From Cytidiella melzeri (taxonomy: Eukaryota > Basidiomycota > Agaricomycetes > Polyporales > Irpicaceae), in contig JABYQR010000621.1 in assembly GCA_022592445.1 (NCBI GenBank), positions 1 through 15,938 on the forward strand: 15,938 nucleotides of DNA. Reading direction: 5' to 3'. This document shows positions 9,015 through 15,938 of the stretch, piece by piece. The notes below the pieces were generated by a model. The model searched no databases. It was not told the DNA's origin and saw only the letters and a program-made list of their open reading frames with translations. How positions within the stretch are numbered: the stretch's first letter is position 1; each line of letters opens with the position of its first letter. Both the position numbers and the translations under genes were made by a program.

Positions 9015-9473
9015 ATGCATCTCTCAACCTCTCTCATCTTTGCTGTCATCTTTACCCACACCTTCCACAAGATGACTGCATCTGGTCTCCCACACAACAG
9101 CACAGGACTTTCCCACTATCAAATTTCCTCCAGCAACCATAACAGCTTGGAGAAACGGGGCGGCCTAACCACTGGCACAAAGAGCCTTTCCGAGGAAAAA
9201 ACTAGATGGCAAAAAGAGATGAAAGATTATTTCGAAACAAAACAGTTAAACAAAGCTCAACGCAGGAAGATCAGGGACGCTTGTGGTATTGTCGACAAGA
9301 TGGTCAAACAAGCAGGAGGAGTAGTATTGTATAATCATATACTGCACCAGTGGAAGAGTGGCAAGCAGTCCTGTGAGGGCGCAACACAAAAACAATTTAA
9401 CGCCGTTCACACGTATTGGCAGTTTTTGCAAGACGCCCATGAGGCAGGGGTTGGATTGATTCAGCCCAAGTGA
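9015..9473 (+). CDS. Small candidate secreted protein with Kex2-type site, function unknown
   Basis: ATG 9015 (A at -3) opens a 152-codon frame ending in TGA. I do not recognise the family. The N-terminus looks like a secretion signal: MHLS, then a hydrophobic run over residues 5-17 and small residues (TAS) near 21-23. A possible N-glycosylation site is NST 28-30. Residues 45-48 are LEKR, a dibasic Kex2-type cleavage site. Cleavage there would release about 104 residues that are basic and polar, with two cysteines (90 and 120) and an amphipathic stretch around 60-90. The frame is open further upstream but has no ATG there. It stands alone between a repeat region and a decayed ORF1-like frame. 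It may be a real host gene, an effector-like protein, or a gene carried by the repeat family. Confidence 0.55.
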   Translation: MHLSTSLIFAVIFTHTFHKMTASGLPHNSTGLSHYQISSSNHNSLEKRGGLTTGTKSLSEEKTRWQKEMKDYFETKQLNKAQRRKIRDACGIVDKMVKQAGGVVLYNHILHQWKSGKQSCEGATQKQFNAVHTYWQFLQDAHEAGVGLIQPK

Positions 9474-10006
9474 CCATGCTCCAAGTCCCGCAGATTACCG
9501 AATTTGTATCTAGATAAACATTGTACATAGTGTGAACCCGTCGATTCTCAAATGACCTTTCATCACCTGACGCTACAAACCTGTTTTATTCTACTTTGTC
9601 ACGCATTTGAACATCCTCTCTTGTACCGGTACCACCACCATCAAAGATAGACACCCATGACTACTCCTTCAACTTTTGACGTACCTATGGCGACAGCAGC
9701 GCAAACAAAGTCCAGCTCACCTACAGCTGGACCTGTTCAAAGAGGGGGCTCTGTGGAGCCCTTTGAACCATACGGGAGCAGACCTACCAAGTCTGCTCCC
9801 AAATCTTCGACTTCGAAAGAGGCCCCTGCATTGCAGGACCCCGAGGTCTCTAGTGGTGCAACTGCTAGAGACCTCAAATCAATCCCTGAGGGTTCCACCG
9901 CCCCTGCGCATAGCTCGGGTGCTGGCTCGCATGGGACTCAACTTCATGCCCCCCGACGTATGCGACTATTGTCCAGACGTCGCAGGCGAATGAGGTGCCG
10001 TTGCAG

Positions 10007-10120
10007 GTAAGCATACGCACCCCTCAAGTTTCCATCGATCCACGTGCCTGTCATCTGATGGGCACGAGGATTTATTTTGCGCAATATGGGACTGCGCTTA
10101 CATACATGTTTTGAATTCAG
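10007..10120 (+). other. Intron-like segment within the ORF1-like frame
   Basis: Donor GTAAGC follows CAG, a CTTAC branch-like word lies at about 10098, and acceptor GAATTCAG ends at 10120. It is 114 nt, a multiple of three, and in phase. Unspliced, the frame would be interrupted only by TGA 10112-10114. Either a real intron or decayed coding sequence fits. Confidence 0.45.
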
Positions 10121-11822
10121 ATTCTGAAATCAACCCAGGCTGTTCCAGCCGGGCCTAATCCTCTCCAAGGGCGAGCGCGCACTAGTGAGCCCGAGGACAG
10201 AAACCAATTGCAGCGAACCGAGGGGGGATCTTTCCTCCAGGTGTTTGTGTGCAGAGGTGAGAGCGCAGTGGGTGACATTCTGGATTGTGTCATTGAGTCG
10301 CTCGACAACATCGCGGTGGCGGCCCCTAGTTGGGATCCGTCTGGCGCGTTCTTCGCGGAGATGCCTGTAGGTAGGCGGGAATTCGCTTGCAATCGCATCG
10401 TAGGTCTGTTACAGATGGTGACAGACCATTTCGAAGCGTATTTCCGGAAGTGGGACCCTGCTTCCCCTTCTCTCCTCATTGCGTCTACTCAGGCGCACCG
10501 ACTCATCGAGGCCTCAACGTTTATTTGAGGCACGGTGTCCGACATGGCATCTAGCGTCAGTCAGATTCGCTCTGACATGGCCAAGTTGTGTAGTGAGCGA
10601 AAGCTCAGGTTCCAACAGGAACATATGGAGGTGGACGACGAGGCTTTGCTGTTGTATGCCTGCCCAACAAAAGCGTCTGCAGCCAAGGGATCCGGTCCCA
10701 AGGCCAAAAAGACACTCGACTCTATTTGCGTTGCGCCCGGTTGTGCCTCTCGTAGAGAACGTGGCGGTGCGGTAAGCAATGCGATGACTTCTGCGGACGA
10801 GGGTGGTGCTGCCTCCGAAGCTGAAGAAATCATGACACCGGGAGCCAGGAAGAGCTACTCCGATGCCACCAAAGCGAAGGGGAAAGACAAGGCGCCGGCC
10901 AAGTCTCCGTTCGAGGGTATGCACCCATCCGTTGCGTTGAGCTATTGTCAGCGCCAAGCCGCAGCTGCCAAGAAGGCGGCTGCTTCTTTCTCCACATTGA
11001 CGACTGCTCCGCCTGCTGCTGCGGGGGAGACGAGTCTTGGCAACCGTCCGCGTGCGGACTCTACTCACAACACAGAGCGCCCTGACACTCCATCTACCGC
11101 AGCCCTGCCGGCAAAGAAGCTTCGGACTGCTGACGACTGGTTCAAGTCGCTCTTGGTGGAGATGATCAACAACTTCGCCTTGGGATTACAAGTCTTGGGC
11201 CCTACGGCCGTCGACTTTAGCATTGACCAGATCCTAGCGACTGGTCAACAAATGGGCTCCTTTGGTTTCCCAATCGAGGTAGCCTCCCAATCTGTCCCCC
11301 CCACTCCTGCTCCGGCGAATCCCCCTGCAAATGCTTCGGCAGGACAGGGCGCGAGTGCACTGGTGGCACAAGACAAGGGTAAGGGGAAAATTGTTGTTCC
11401 AGGCACCCACCCTACGAGTGACAACAAACCAGACGCGAGAGCCAATCTTGTACGTGAGCCTAAGCCCAAGGCCCCGTCGTCCACGCCCCTCGGCCTCCAG
11501 AGTCAAAGACTACGGTGGTCATTACATTCGACCAGTCTGCTGACGAGAGGTCGGTCCGCAAGGAAGAGGAAGTTCGAGCCATTGTGGCTCGGCTTTATCA
11601 TAGCTGGCAGTTAGCTGAGCACGAGAAGAAGGGAGGCACAACGTCCACCCTCCAACCGAAACTGAACCCTGTTATCAGGGTGAAGTGGGACGAGAAACGG
11701 CAAAATCAGCTGCAGCTGGCTTTCCAAGTATGTCCTGAACTCAACTTCGTGAACTGGCTCGAAGATGTCTGGAAGAACATGACCAGTGAGAATATCGCTG
11801 GTTATATTCTTTCCTCCACATA

Positions 11823-11843
11823 CCCCCCCCCCCTCCCCCCCCC
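11823..11843. repeat. C11-T-C9 homopolymer tract
   Basis: The reading frame of the ORF1-like protein changes across this tract, so its length in the assembly decides whether the frame is open. Confidence 0.85.
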
Positions 11844-12323
11844 GTCATCATGGTGCACTTGTACACTTCGATGGCGGAACTTGTGATCCAAGCTTGCCCA
11901 AGCAAGGGTCTATCGATTCAAGACATCTTTGAGGAGGTGTCAAGGCATAACCCAGAGGTGTTCCAACACATGGTCCCGTCGAACTACACCCCCGTTGCGT
12001 TCTGGGGTGCAGGTCACAAGAAAGGCTCTCCAGGGCCCCTTCACATCTTTGTGTATGACGTTGGCGGAGAGGTCGCCCAGCGTATCGTCCAGGAGAAGGT
12101 CACCATCGGCTCGAAAAAGTGCTCGTTAGTGCTTGCTCAGTCGGTGGCTCGTACTGCGATGTGCACCCATTGCCATCGTATTGGGCACTGGAGGGACCAG
12201 TGCAAAAATGGAGCATTTGAATGGTGCAAGGTCTGCCCAGCGAACCACACGACGGAGGACCATAACGCGGTTGCTCCTTGCTGTATCCCCACAAGGGAGA
12301 GGCTCCTGTCATGGATGGCCTGA

Positions 12324-12438
12324 CTAGCCCTTAATTTTCGCAATTTACCTCTTGTTTTTATCTGTAAAACTCCGGGCTACAACCTAGTTTCAATTCTCTC
12401 TGCATAAACTCCTTTGCACGTCTATTAAGCGCCCGTAT
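12324..12438. other. Short spacer between ORF1 remnant and LTR
   Basis: About 115 nt with no recognised coding motif. It may be the first bases of a lost second ORF, cut off where the LTR element inserted. No endonuclease motif is visible. Confidence 0.4.
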
Positions 12439-12542
12439 CACGTGGCTTAGACGCTCCACACGGTCACATTACTTGCTACTACGTCACACTGGCATGTGAC
12501 TTAGCTTAAGTAAGACCACATGGCTACAACCACATGGCTCAG
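12439..12542. promoter_or_regulatory. Four E-box-like repeats in the LTR U3
   Basis: CACGTGGCTTAG (12439), CATGTGACTTAG (12493), CACATGGCTAC (12517) and CACATGGCTCAG (12531) are near-copies of a 12-bp word centred on CANRTG. Repeated bHLH-type sites in a U3 could control transcription; this is inferred. Confidence 0.5.
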
Positions 12543-12815
12543 CCCATAGCTAGGGTTTGACGTCATAGATACCGTTCACATGGGCTCCTTATTGTTCTTT
12601 CCCTATTGTTCTCTTTATGGAAGGATGTTCTCACAGGTGTGGGAATGGAATACAATAGTTGGTCTCCTTTTAGATAGATTCTCTCACGAGTAGAGTTCTT
12701 GGCAAGGTCTAGACAATAGCTATTGTTCTCCTTTAGGTAGTTCTTTTGTTCTTCGTTCACACGGCTTCTTGCAAAGCCTGCCCTCAACATGGTCTGTGCG
12801 CAGGTCCCTGAAGTC

Positions 12816-12823
12816 TATATATA
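12816..12823 (+). promoter_or_regulatory. TATA box of the Ty3/gypsy LTR
   Basis: TATATATA, 44 nt upstream of the first leader repeat copy at 12860, exactly as in the LTR at 5642. Transcription is expected to start about 25-45 nt downstream. Confidence 0.7.
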
Positions 12824-12859
12824 CTGCTACATGTACGCTCCTAGCCCCCATCTCGACCT

Positions 12860-12947
12860 CTTGGTCTTTACTGGGCTAGGTAAGCAAACCCCCTCTGTAC
12901 TACATAGCTGGTAGTACCCAATACTAACTTGGTCTTTACTGGGCTAG
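12860..12947 (+). other. Predicted leader intron bordered by a 20-bp direct repeat (Ty3/gypsy LTR)
   Basis: The predicted intron is 12880-12947 (68 nt): donor GTAAGC, consensus branch site TACTAAC with its A at 12927, acceptor CTAG at 12947. The 20 bases before the donor (12860-12879) recur exactly at 12928-12947, from the base after the branch A to the acceptor. The repeat differs from that in the split LTR, although position and splice signals are the same. Confidence 0.65.
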
Positions 12948-13134
12948 ACATCTGCATAAGGTTTATAGCTGGTGAGAGTATTGAGCTTCACGCCTACCAC
13001 CACCACTTCGTCGTCATCCACTTCGTGTCCCTGTTTGTCACGTCGAGCCTTGTCTCCGTGTCATTAGGTCGAGATCGTTGTGAAACCCTGGGTTCCCCCA
13101 TTCCCACCGTTTAAAAAAGTTTATTCCTGTTTGA

Positions 13135-13938
13135 CGAGTACGTCTCCGGTCTTTTCATACCGTTGAGCTACGCTTACGTCGTCCGTTTCTACCCCCTGCG
13201 CGTTGTTTAGTGCCTAAAGACACGCGCCCCCGTTTCTCCAAGACCCTCCCCACCACAGAGCCTCAGCTCAAGAGGAGTCTTCCACCATCTTTCCTTGACG
13301 CTCTCGCTGCCAAGCGTACGAGCGGTCAACCTCATCGCTGGTCTGACAAAGACCTCGTCAACGTCGCGAAGTACGTATCAAAGAAGCCGCCTGTCAAAGG
13401 CATCACCCTCACCGTCCCCTCTTACGAGGAAAATCGACAACTTCGCGCTTCTGCCCGAGCATACGGAGAACGTGCAGCCGAGGAACGTGCTCGCACTCTT
13501 GCTGAGCAACAAACTCACAAGCCGACTCTCGCTGAGCGACTGGCCAAACTTCCTCCGCCCACTCCCGCTCCCGCTGCACCTAAACCGGTACTGATAGACT
13601 TCAAGAAGTTATCACCGGTTGACCTCATCGGCATCTTCAAGCCGAAGCTTACCGCTGTCCATACCCGCTTGCAAGCTTTAACAGAGCTACAAGAACTTCT
13701 CAACTGCGCAGACCCCGACCATCGTCGCGCGCTACTCCACCTCGTCAACAAAGTCAATCGCTTCCTTAACCGACTTGACGAACTCGCACCTGTCACAGCC
13801 GACCGCGAGTGGCAACTCCTAGACTGGGGTTGCAAAGCAATTGGGAAAGTCTCGTTTAAGCAGCTTCGCAAGAACTATAGCAAAGTTCTTGCGCAACTTA
13901 ACGTAGTTAATAACGATAGCTACTTCGAGTGGATCTAG
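13135..13938 (+). CDS. Methionine-less ORF in the AUG-free leader of the retroelement, function unknown
   Basis: A frame of 268 codons runs from just after TGA 13132-13134 to TAG 13936-13938 with no ATG at all, so the start cannot be a normal AUG within it. GTG 13210 or another near-cognate codon are possible starts. The product is not recognised. It is basic and Pro/Arg-rich at the N-terminus (PKDTRPRF from 13213), then has an Ala/Glu/Arg-rich helical part near 13440-13550 and a Pro-rich linker with PTPAPAAPKP. The C-terminal half looks like a folded helical domain: LIDFKKLSPVDLIGIFKPKL, LLHLVNKVNRFLNRLDEL and WQLLDWGCKAIGK. It lies between LTR and gag, in a different frame from gag, and ends 46 nt before the gag ATG. 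The long open frame with protein-like composition argues that it is or was translated. Confidence 0.55.
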   Translation, partial: RVRLRSFHTVELRLRRPFLPPARCLVPKDTRPRFSKTLPTTEPQLKRSLPPSFLDALAAKRTSGQPHRWSDKDLVNVAKYVSKKPPVKGITLTVPSYEENRQLRASARAYGERAAEERARTLAEQQTHKPTLAERLAKLPPPTPAPAAPKPVLIDFKKLSPVDLIGIFKPKLTAVHTRLQALTELQELLNCADPDHRRALLHLVNKVNRFLNRLDELAPVTADREWQLLDWGCKAIGKVSFKQLRKNYSKVLAQLNVVNNDSYFEWI

Positions 13939-13984
13939 ACAGTAATAATTGCATACATTTCTCCTCCTCATCACCAAAGACAAC

Positions 13985-15232
13985 ATGGATCCCAACCAGC
14001 CCGCCGCCCCTGCTGCCCCAGCTGCCCCAGTCGCCAATCTGAGCCAGCAAGACGTCCTAAATATGTTGGGCGTCCTGACACAAAAGATGGTTGACCTCAC
14101 CAATCAGGTGGCTGCACTAGCCGCCGCACAGACGCCAGCAGTTGTCGCTGCTACTCACGGCTCCAGGGAACGGAGTATCGTCGAGAAGCCGGTCTCCTTC
14201 AAGGGGAAAACATCGTCGGAAGCCCGACTCTTCCGCCACGCGTTCATAGTATGGGCGCAAAATCAAGGAAAAGTGTTCTTCCAGCAAGACGCGCAAGGCC
14301 AGGTCCGGGTGGACAACAACGGCGCGAGGATCTTCGATCCTCATAAACTCATCACAAGCGCCCTGTCCTTCATGCAGGAGGACGCCGCTGATTGGGCTCG
14401 CCCTCACATTGAGGAATTAGCCAATAGCAAGCCAGCATTTGGAAATGACTGGGACACATTTATCGAGGCTTTTAAAGCCAAATTCGAGCCTATAGATGCT
14501 GTCATGGAGGCTAAGACGAAAATAGCCAACATGAAGCAAGGCAACAAAACCTTCGCCGCCCATATCTCCGAGTTCGAGACCTGGGCTCCTCGCACTGGCT
14601 GGAGCCAGCAGGACCTCTTCGATCGTCTCAAGTCGAGCTTGAGCACCGAGTACTTGCAACGTGTCTCGTACTTTCAAACCCGCGCTGCTACCTACGACGC
14701 TCTCAAGGACCAGTGCAAGGCAGTCGATGCTCAGCTCGCCGATTTGCGAAACAGCACGGGCAAGGTTATGGTGGACAGTTCCTCGGGACACGGCAAGTCC
14801 CACCAGCAAGCGTTCCGCGATCCCAACGCTATGGAGATCGATGCCTCCCGCTTCTCCGCCTCGTTTGACTCGCTCTTTGCGGGTCTGGGCAAACAGGAGA
14901 TCTTCCAGAAATGGAAGAAGGAGATGAGCAAGCGCTGCTCGGTTTGTGGATCCGAGAACCACAAAAAGAGGGACTCGAAGCACCCTGATGACCCAGTTTG
15001 CAACCATTGCGGTGGTACCGGTCATTGGGGGGCGGTTTGTCTGAAGCGACTTCAAGGCGTCCCTAAGGGACAAAAAGTTGCTGCTACCTCGTCGACCTCG
15101 TCGACTACTACCCCGGCGAAGCAAGACGCATCCAATGACAAGGATGCTAAGATTGCGGCACTCAAGGACATGCTTGACATCCAAAAGAAGCAAATGGATG
15201 AGATGGCAGCCAAAATCAATGCGGTTTTTTGA
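13985..15232 (+). CDS. gag: Gag polyprotein, Ty3/gypsy
   Basis: The structural protein that packages element RNA; 415 residues. ATG 13985 (AACATGG, good context) is the first ATG downstream of the LTR promoter. N-terminus: Ala/Pro/Gln-rich, then a coiled-coil-like stretch (residues about 18-45). The retrotransposon gag core follows, with FIVWAQNQ, WDTFIEAFKAKF and LKSSLSTEYL. Toward the C-terminus is an incomplete finger (CSVCGSENHKKRDSKH from residue 318) and then a canonical CCHC knuckle, CNHCGGTGHWGAVC (339-352). The tail is Ser/Thr-rich with a final coiled coil. The stop TGA 15230-15232 abuts a T6 run that probably serves for -1 frameshifting into pol. The frame is intact. Confidence 0.88.
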   Translation: MDPNQPAAPAAPAAPVANLSQQDVLNMLGVLTQKMVDLTNQVAALAAAQTPAVVAATHGSRERSIVEKPVSFKGKTSSEARLFRHAFIVWAQNQGKVFFQQDAQGQVRVDNNGARIFDPHKLITSALSFMQEDAADWARPHIEELANSKPAFGNDWDTFIEAFKAKFEPIDAVMEAKTKIANMKQGNKTFAAHISEFETWAPRTGWSQQDLFDRLKSSLSTEYLQRVSYFQTRAATYDALKDQCKAVDAQLADLRNSTGKVMVDSSSGHGKSHQQAFRDPNAMEIDASRFSASFDSLFAGLGKQEIFQKWKKEMSKRCSVCGSENHKKRDSKHPDDPVCNHCGGTGHWGAVCLKRLQGVPKGQKVAATSSTSSTTTPAKQDASNDKDAKIAALKDMLDIQKKQMDEMAAKINAVF

Positions 15233-15266
15233 AGCGGACTCGTGACACAGCCGCAGCTGCGAGTCC
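15225..15266 (+). promoter_or_regulatory. Probable -1 ribosomal frameshift site with downstream hairpin (gag-pol)
   Basis: The T6 run 15225-15230 overlaps the gag stop: gag reads GTT TTT TGA, and slipping back one base gives TTT TTG AAG and enters the pol frame, which is open from there. Five bases after the run, GGACTCG (15236-15242) pairs perfectly with CGAGTCC (15260-15266). Inside it, CAGC (15248-15251) pairs with GCTG (15256-15259) around a CGCA loop. Slippery run, short spacer and stem match the general design of -1 frameshift signals. Confidence 0.6.
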
Positions 15267-15938
15267 CCCAGATACCCTGTCTCTGCCTCCTTCGTCGTCC
15301 TCCTCGTCTTCTGCCTTGTCTTCCTCGTGTACAATGTCTACTCCATGCCCGTCGTCTACTATCTCCTCATGTACTATATCGTCGCTAGATCGGTTATCAT
15401 CTCATTTCCGTGTGCATGTACTAGTTAAAGGTCTGAATAGAAGCATTCGCGTTCCTGCAATGATCGATTCGGGAGCTACGGCTTTATTCATCAGTCACCA
15501 GTTCGTCAAGAAGCATAAGATTATTCAGCACCCGCTCGAAAGGGTTATCTCATTGCATAACATTGACGGAACTAAGAATAAAGCTGGCGGATTAACGCAC
15601 TTCATTCGCCTTACACTCACAGTCGGAGATCACACGGAAAAGGCAGAGTTTCTCGTCACGGACTTAGGTCCAGAAGACGTCATTCTTGGGCTACCGTGGC
15701 TCAAGCGTGTAAACCCTACTGTCAACTGGGAAAAGGGAGAAATGACAATTCCGAGCGGCTCGGAAAATCTCCTGCTGAACCTTTCCAGAAAGTTGACGGT
15801 AATCGCAAAGAACGTAGGCAGTGGGTCAAAGCCGGTATTATCCAAGACACCACTGACGAAGTCTGGTGTATGGCCGGCTTCACCTACTCTACTAAGCTTG
15901 CTGCCGAAGCAAACGAAGCTAAAGCTCATCGCTCCTTC
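15229..15938 (+). CDS. pol: Pol polyprotein N-terminus: aspartic protease (partial)
   Basis: The frame is -1 relative to gag and open from the overlap to the window end; an internal ATG lies at 15334. After a Ser-rich linker comes the retropepsin-like domain: VPAMIDSGATALFI with the catalytic Asp codon at 15466-15468, FLVTDLG, and VILGLPWLKRVNPTVNW at about 15679-15729. It would cleave the Gag-Pol precursor. From about 15755 the protein-like reading moves to the next -1 frame (SPAEPFQKVDG, then MAGFTYSTKLAAEANEAK), which resembles the usual linker between protease and RT. So an indel near 15745-15775 has probably shifted the frame. RT is not in the window. Confidence 0.78.
   Translation, partial: MKRTRDTAAAASPPDTLSLPPSSSSSSSALSSSCTMSTPCPSSTISSCTISSLDRLSSHFRVHVLVKGLNRSIRVPAMIDSGATALFISHQFVKKHKIIQHPLERVISLHNIDGTKNKAGGLTHFIRLTLTVGDHTEKAEFLVTDLGPEDVILGLPWLKRVNPTVNWEKGEMTIPSGSENLLLNLSRKLTVIAKNVGSGSKPVLSKTPLTKSGVWPASPTLLSLLPKQTKLKLIAP

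Larger units (their letters stand above)
9657..12323 (+). pseudogene. ORF1/gag-like zinc-knuckle protein of a non-LTR-type element, broken
   Basis: The frame starts at ATG 9657 and ends at TGA 12321-12323. It is Ser/Pro/Ala-rich and then Lys/Ala-rich. Toward the end is a conserved-looking block (ITFDQSADER at about 11520, VIRVKWDEKRQNQ at 11670, NFVNWLEDVW at 11743). It finishes with a CCHC knuckle (C-x2-C-x4-H-x4-C, 12162-12203) and a second C-x2-C-x3-H-x4-H finger (12225-12263). Paired knuckles after a long low-complexity region are typical of ORF1 of Tad/I-like LINEs; these usually bind RNA. Breaks are a frame change near the C6 run at 9950, in-frame TGA at 10526-10528, a frame change near 11485-11500, and another in the C11-T-C9 tract at 11823-11843. 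No endonuclease/RT frame follows. An LTR gag or a domesticated gene are alternatives. Confidence 0.65.
12439..15938 (+). mobile_element. Ty3/gypsy LTR retrotransposon, 5' portion
   Basis: The order is LTR (start near 12440-12470, end near 13100, both approximate), long leader, gag with a CCHC knuckle, then a retropepsin-like protease frame that runs off the window. The protease sequence (IDSGA, VILGLPWL) and order are typical of Ty3/gypsy elements of fungi. I could not identify a primer-binding site with confidence. Reverse transcriptase, integrase and the 3' LTR would lie beyond the window. A frame change in pol near 15750 suggests this copy is not intact. Confidence 0.82.

Noticed and set aside
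10514..11068. 184-codon minus-strand open frame
   Set aside because: Arg/Ser-rich shadow opposite the GC-rich ORF1-like frame; no motifs.
12969..12986. Possible tRNA primer-binding site starting TGGTGAGAG
   Set aside because: It lies only about 20 nt after the leader intron, well before the likely LTR end, and I cannot match it to a tRNA 3' end with confidence.
14417..15334. 305-codon open frame on the minus strand over gag
   Set aside because: It is the antisense shadow of gag, whose zinc knuckle and gag motifs establish the + strand frame.

Overview
The window looks like fungal, most likely basidiomycete (Agaricomycete), genomic DNA. The reasons are short 49-69 nt spliceosomal introns with GTRNGN donors and CTAAC/CTNAC-like branch sites, a multi-intron hAT transposase, a Ty3/gypsy retroelement and a non-LTR ORF1-like frame. 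I see no bacterial operons, no rRNA or tRNA genes and no CRISPR. Almost the whole window is nested repeats. The assignment of organism is inference; no species marker is present.

Layout. 1-470 and about 5920-8810 are copies of a degenerate AT-rich repeat family with no convincing genes, including a 143-bp tandem array at 6816-7265. Into this an LTR was inserted (about 584-785 plus 5442-5919), apparently a solo LTR. A 4656-bp hAT DNA transposon (786-5441) then landed in that LTR. The hAT has perfect 18-bp TIRs and a perfect 8-bp target duplication, and carries an 11-exon transposase gene (2415-5254) broken by in-frame TGA codons and a probable frameshift. At 9015-9473 is a small ORF for a candidate secreted protein with a Kex2-type Lys-Arg site. 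9657-12323 is a decayed ORF1/gag-like frame with CCHC and CCHH zinc knuckles and no visible partner endonuclease/RT ORF. From about 12440 to the window end lies the 5' part of a Ty3/gypsy element: LTR, a 1.1-kb leader, gag (13985-15232) and the start of pol with an aspartic protease.

The most interesting part is the leader of the Ty3/gypsy element. It contains no ATG at all in any frame between 12834 and the gag ATG at 13985 (1151 nt; the complementary triplet CAT occurs about 19 times in the same stretch). Yet it carries an open frame of 268 codons (13135-13938) with no methionine codon. Upstream, both this LTR and the older LTR at 5.6 kb have a predicted short intron just after the TATA box. 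In each, the 20-21 nt before the donor are exactly repeated between the branch-point A and the acceptor. The two LTRs differ from each other in that repeat while the copies within each LTR are identical. This suggests that the intron is re-created at each reverse-transcription cycle, when cDNA from spliced 5' ends anneals to the second copy in the unspliced 3' R region. gag and pol appear to be linked by a -1 frameshift on a T6 run next to the gag stop, followed by a hairpin.

The elements are mutually nested rather than functionally cooperating. Most coding regions carry stops or frameshifts, so the retroelement copy seen here may itself be defective (a frame change in pol near 15750).
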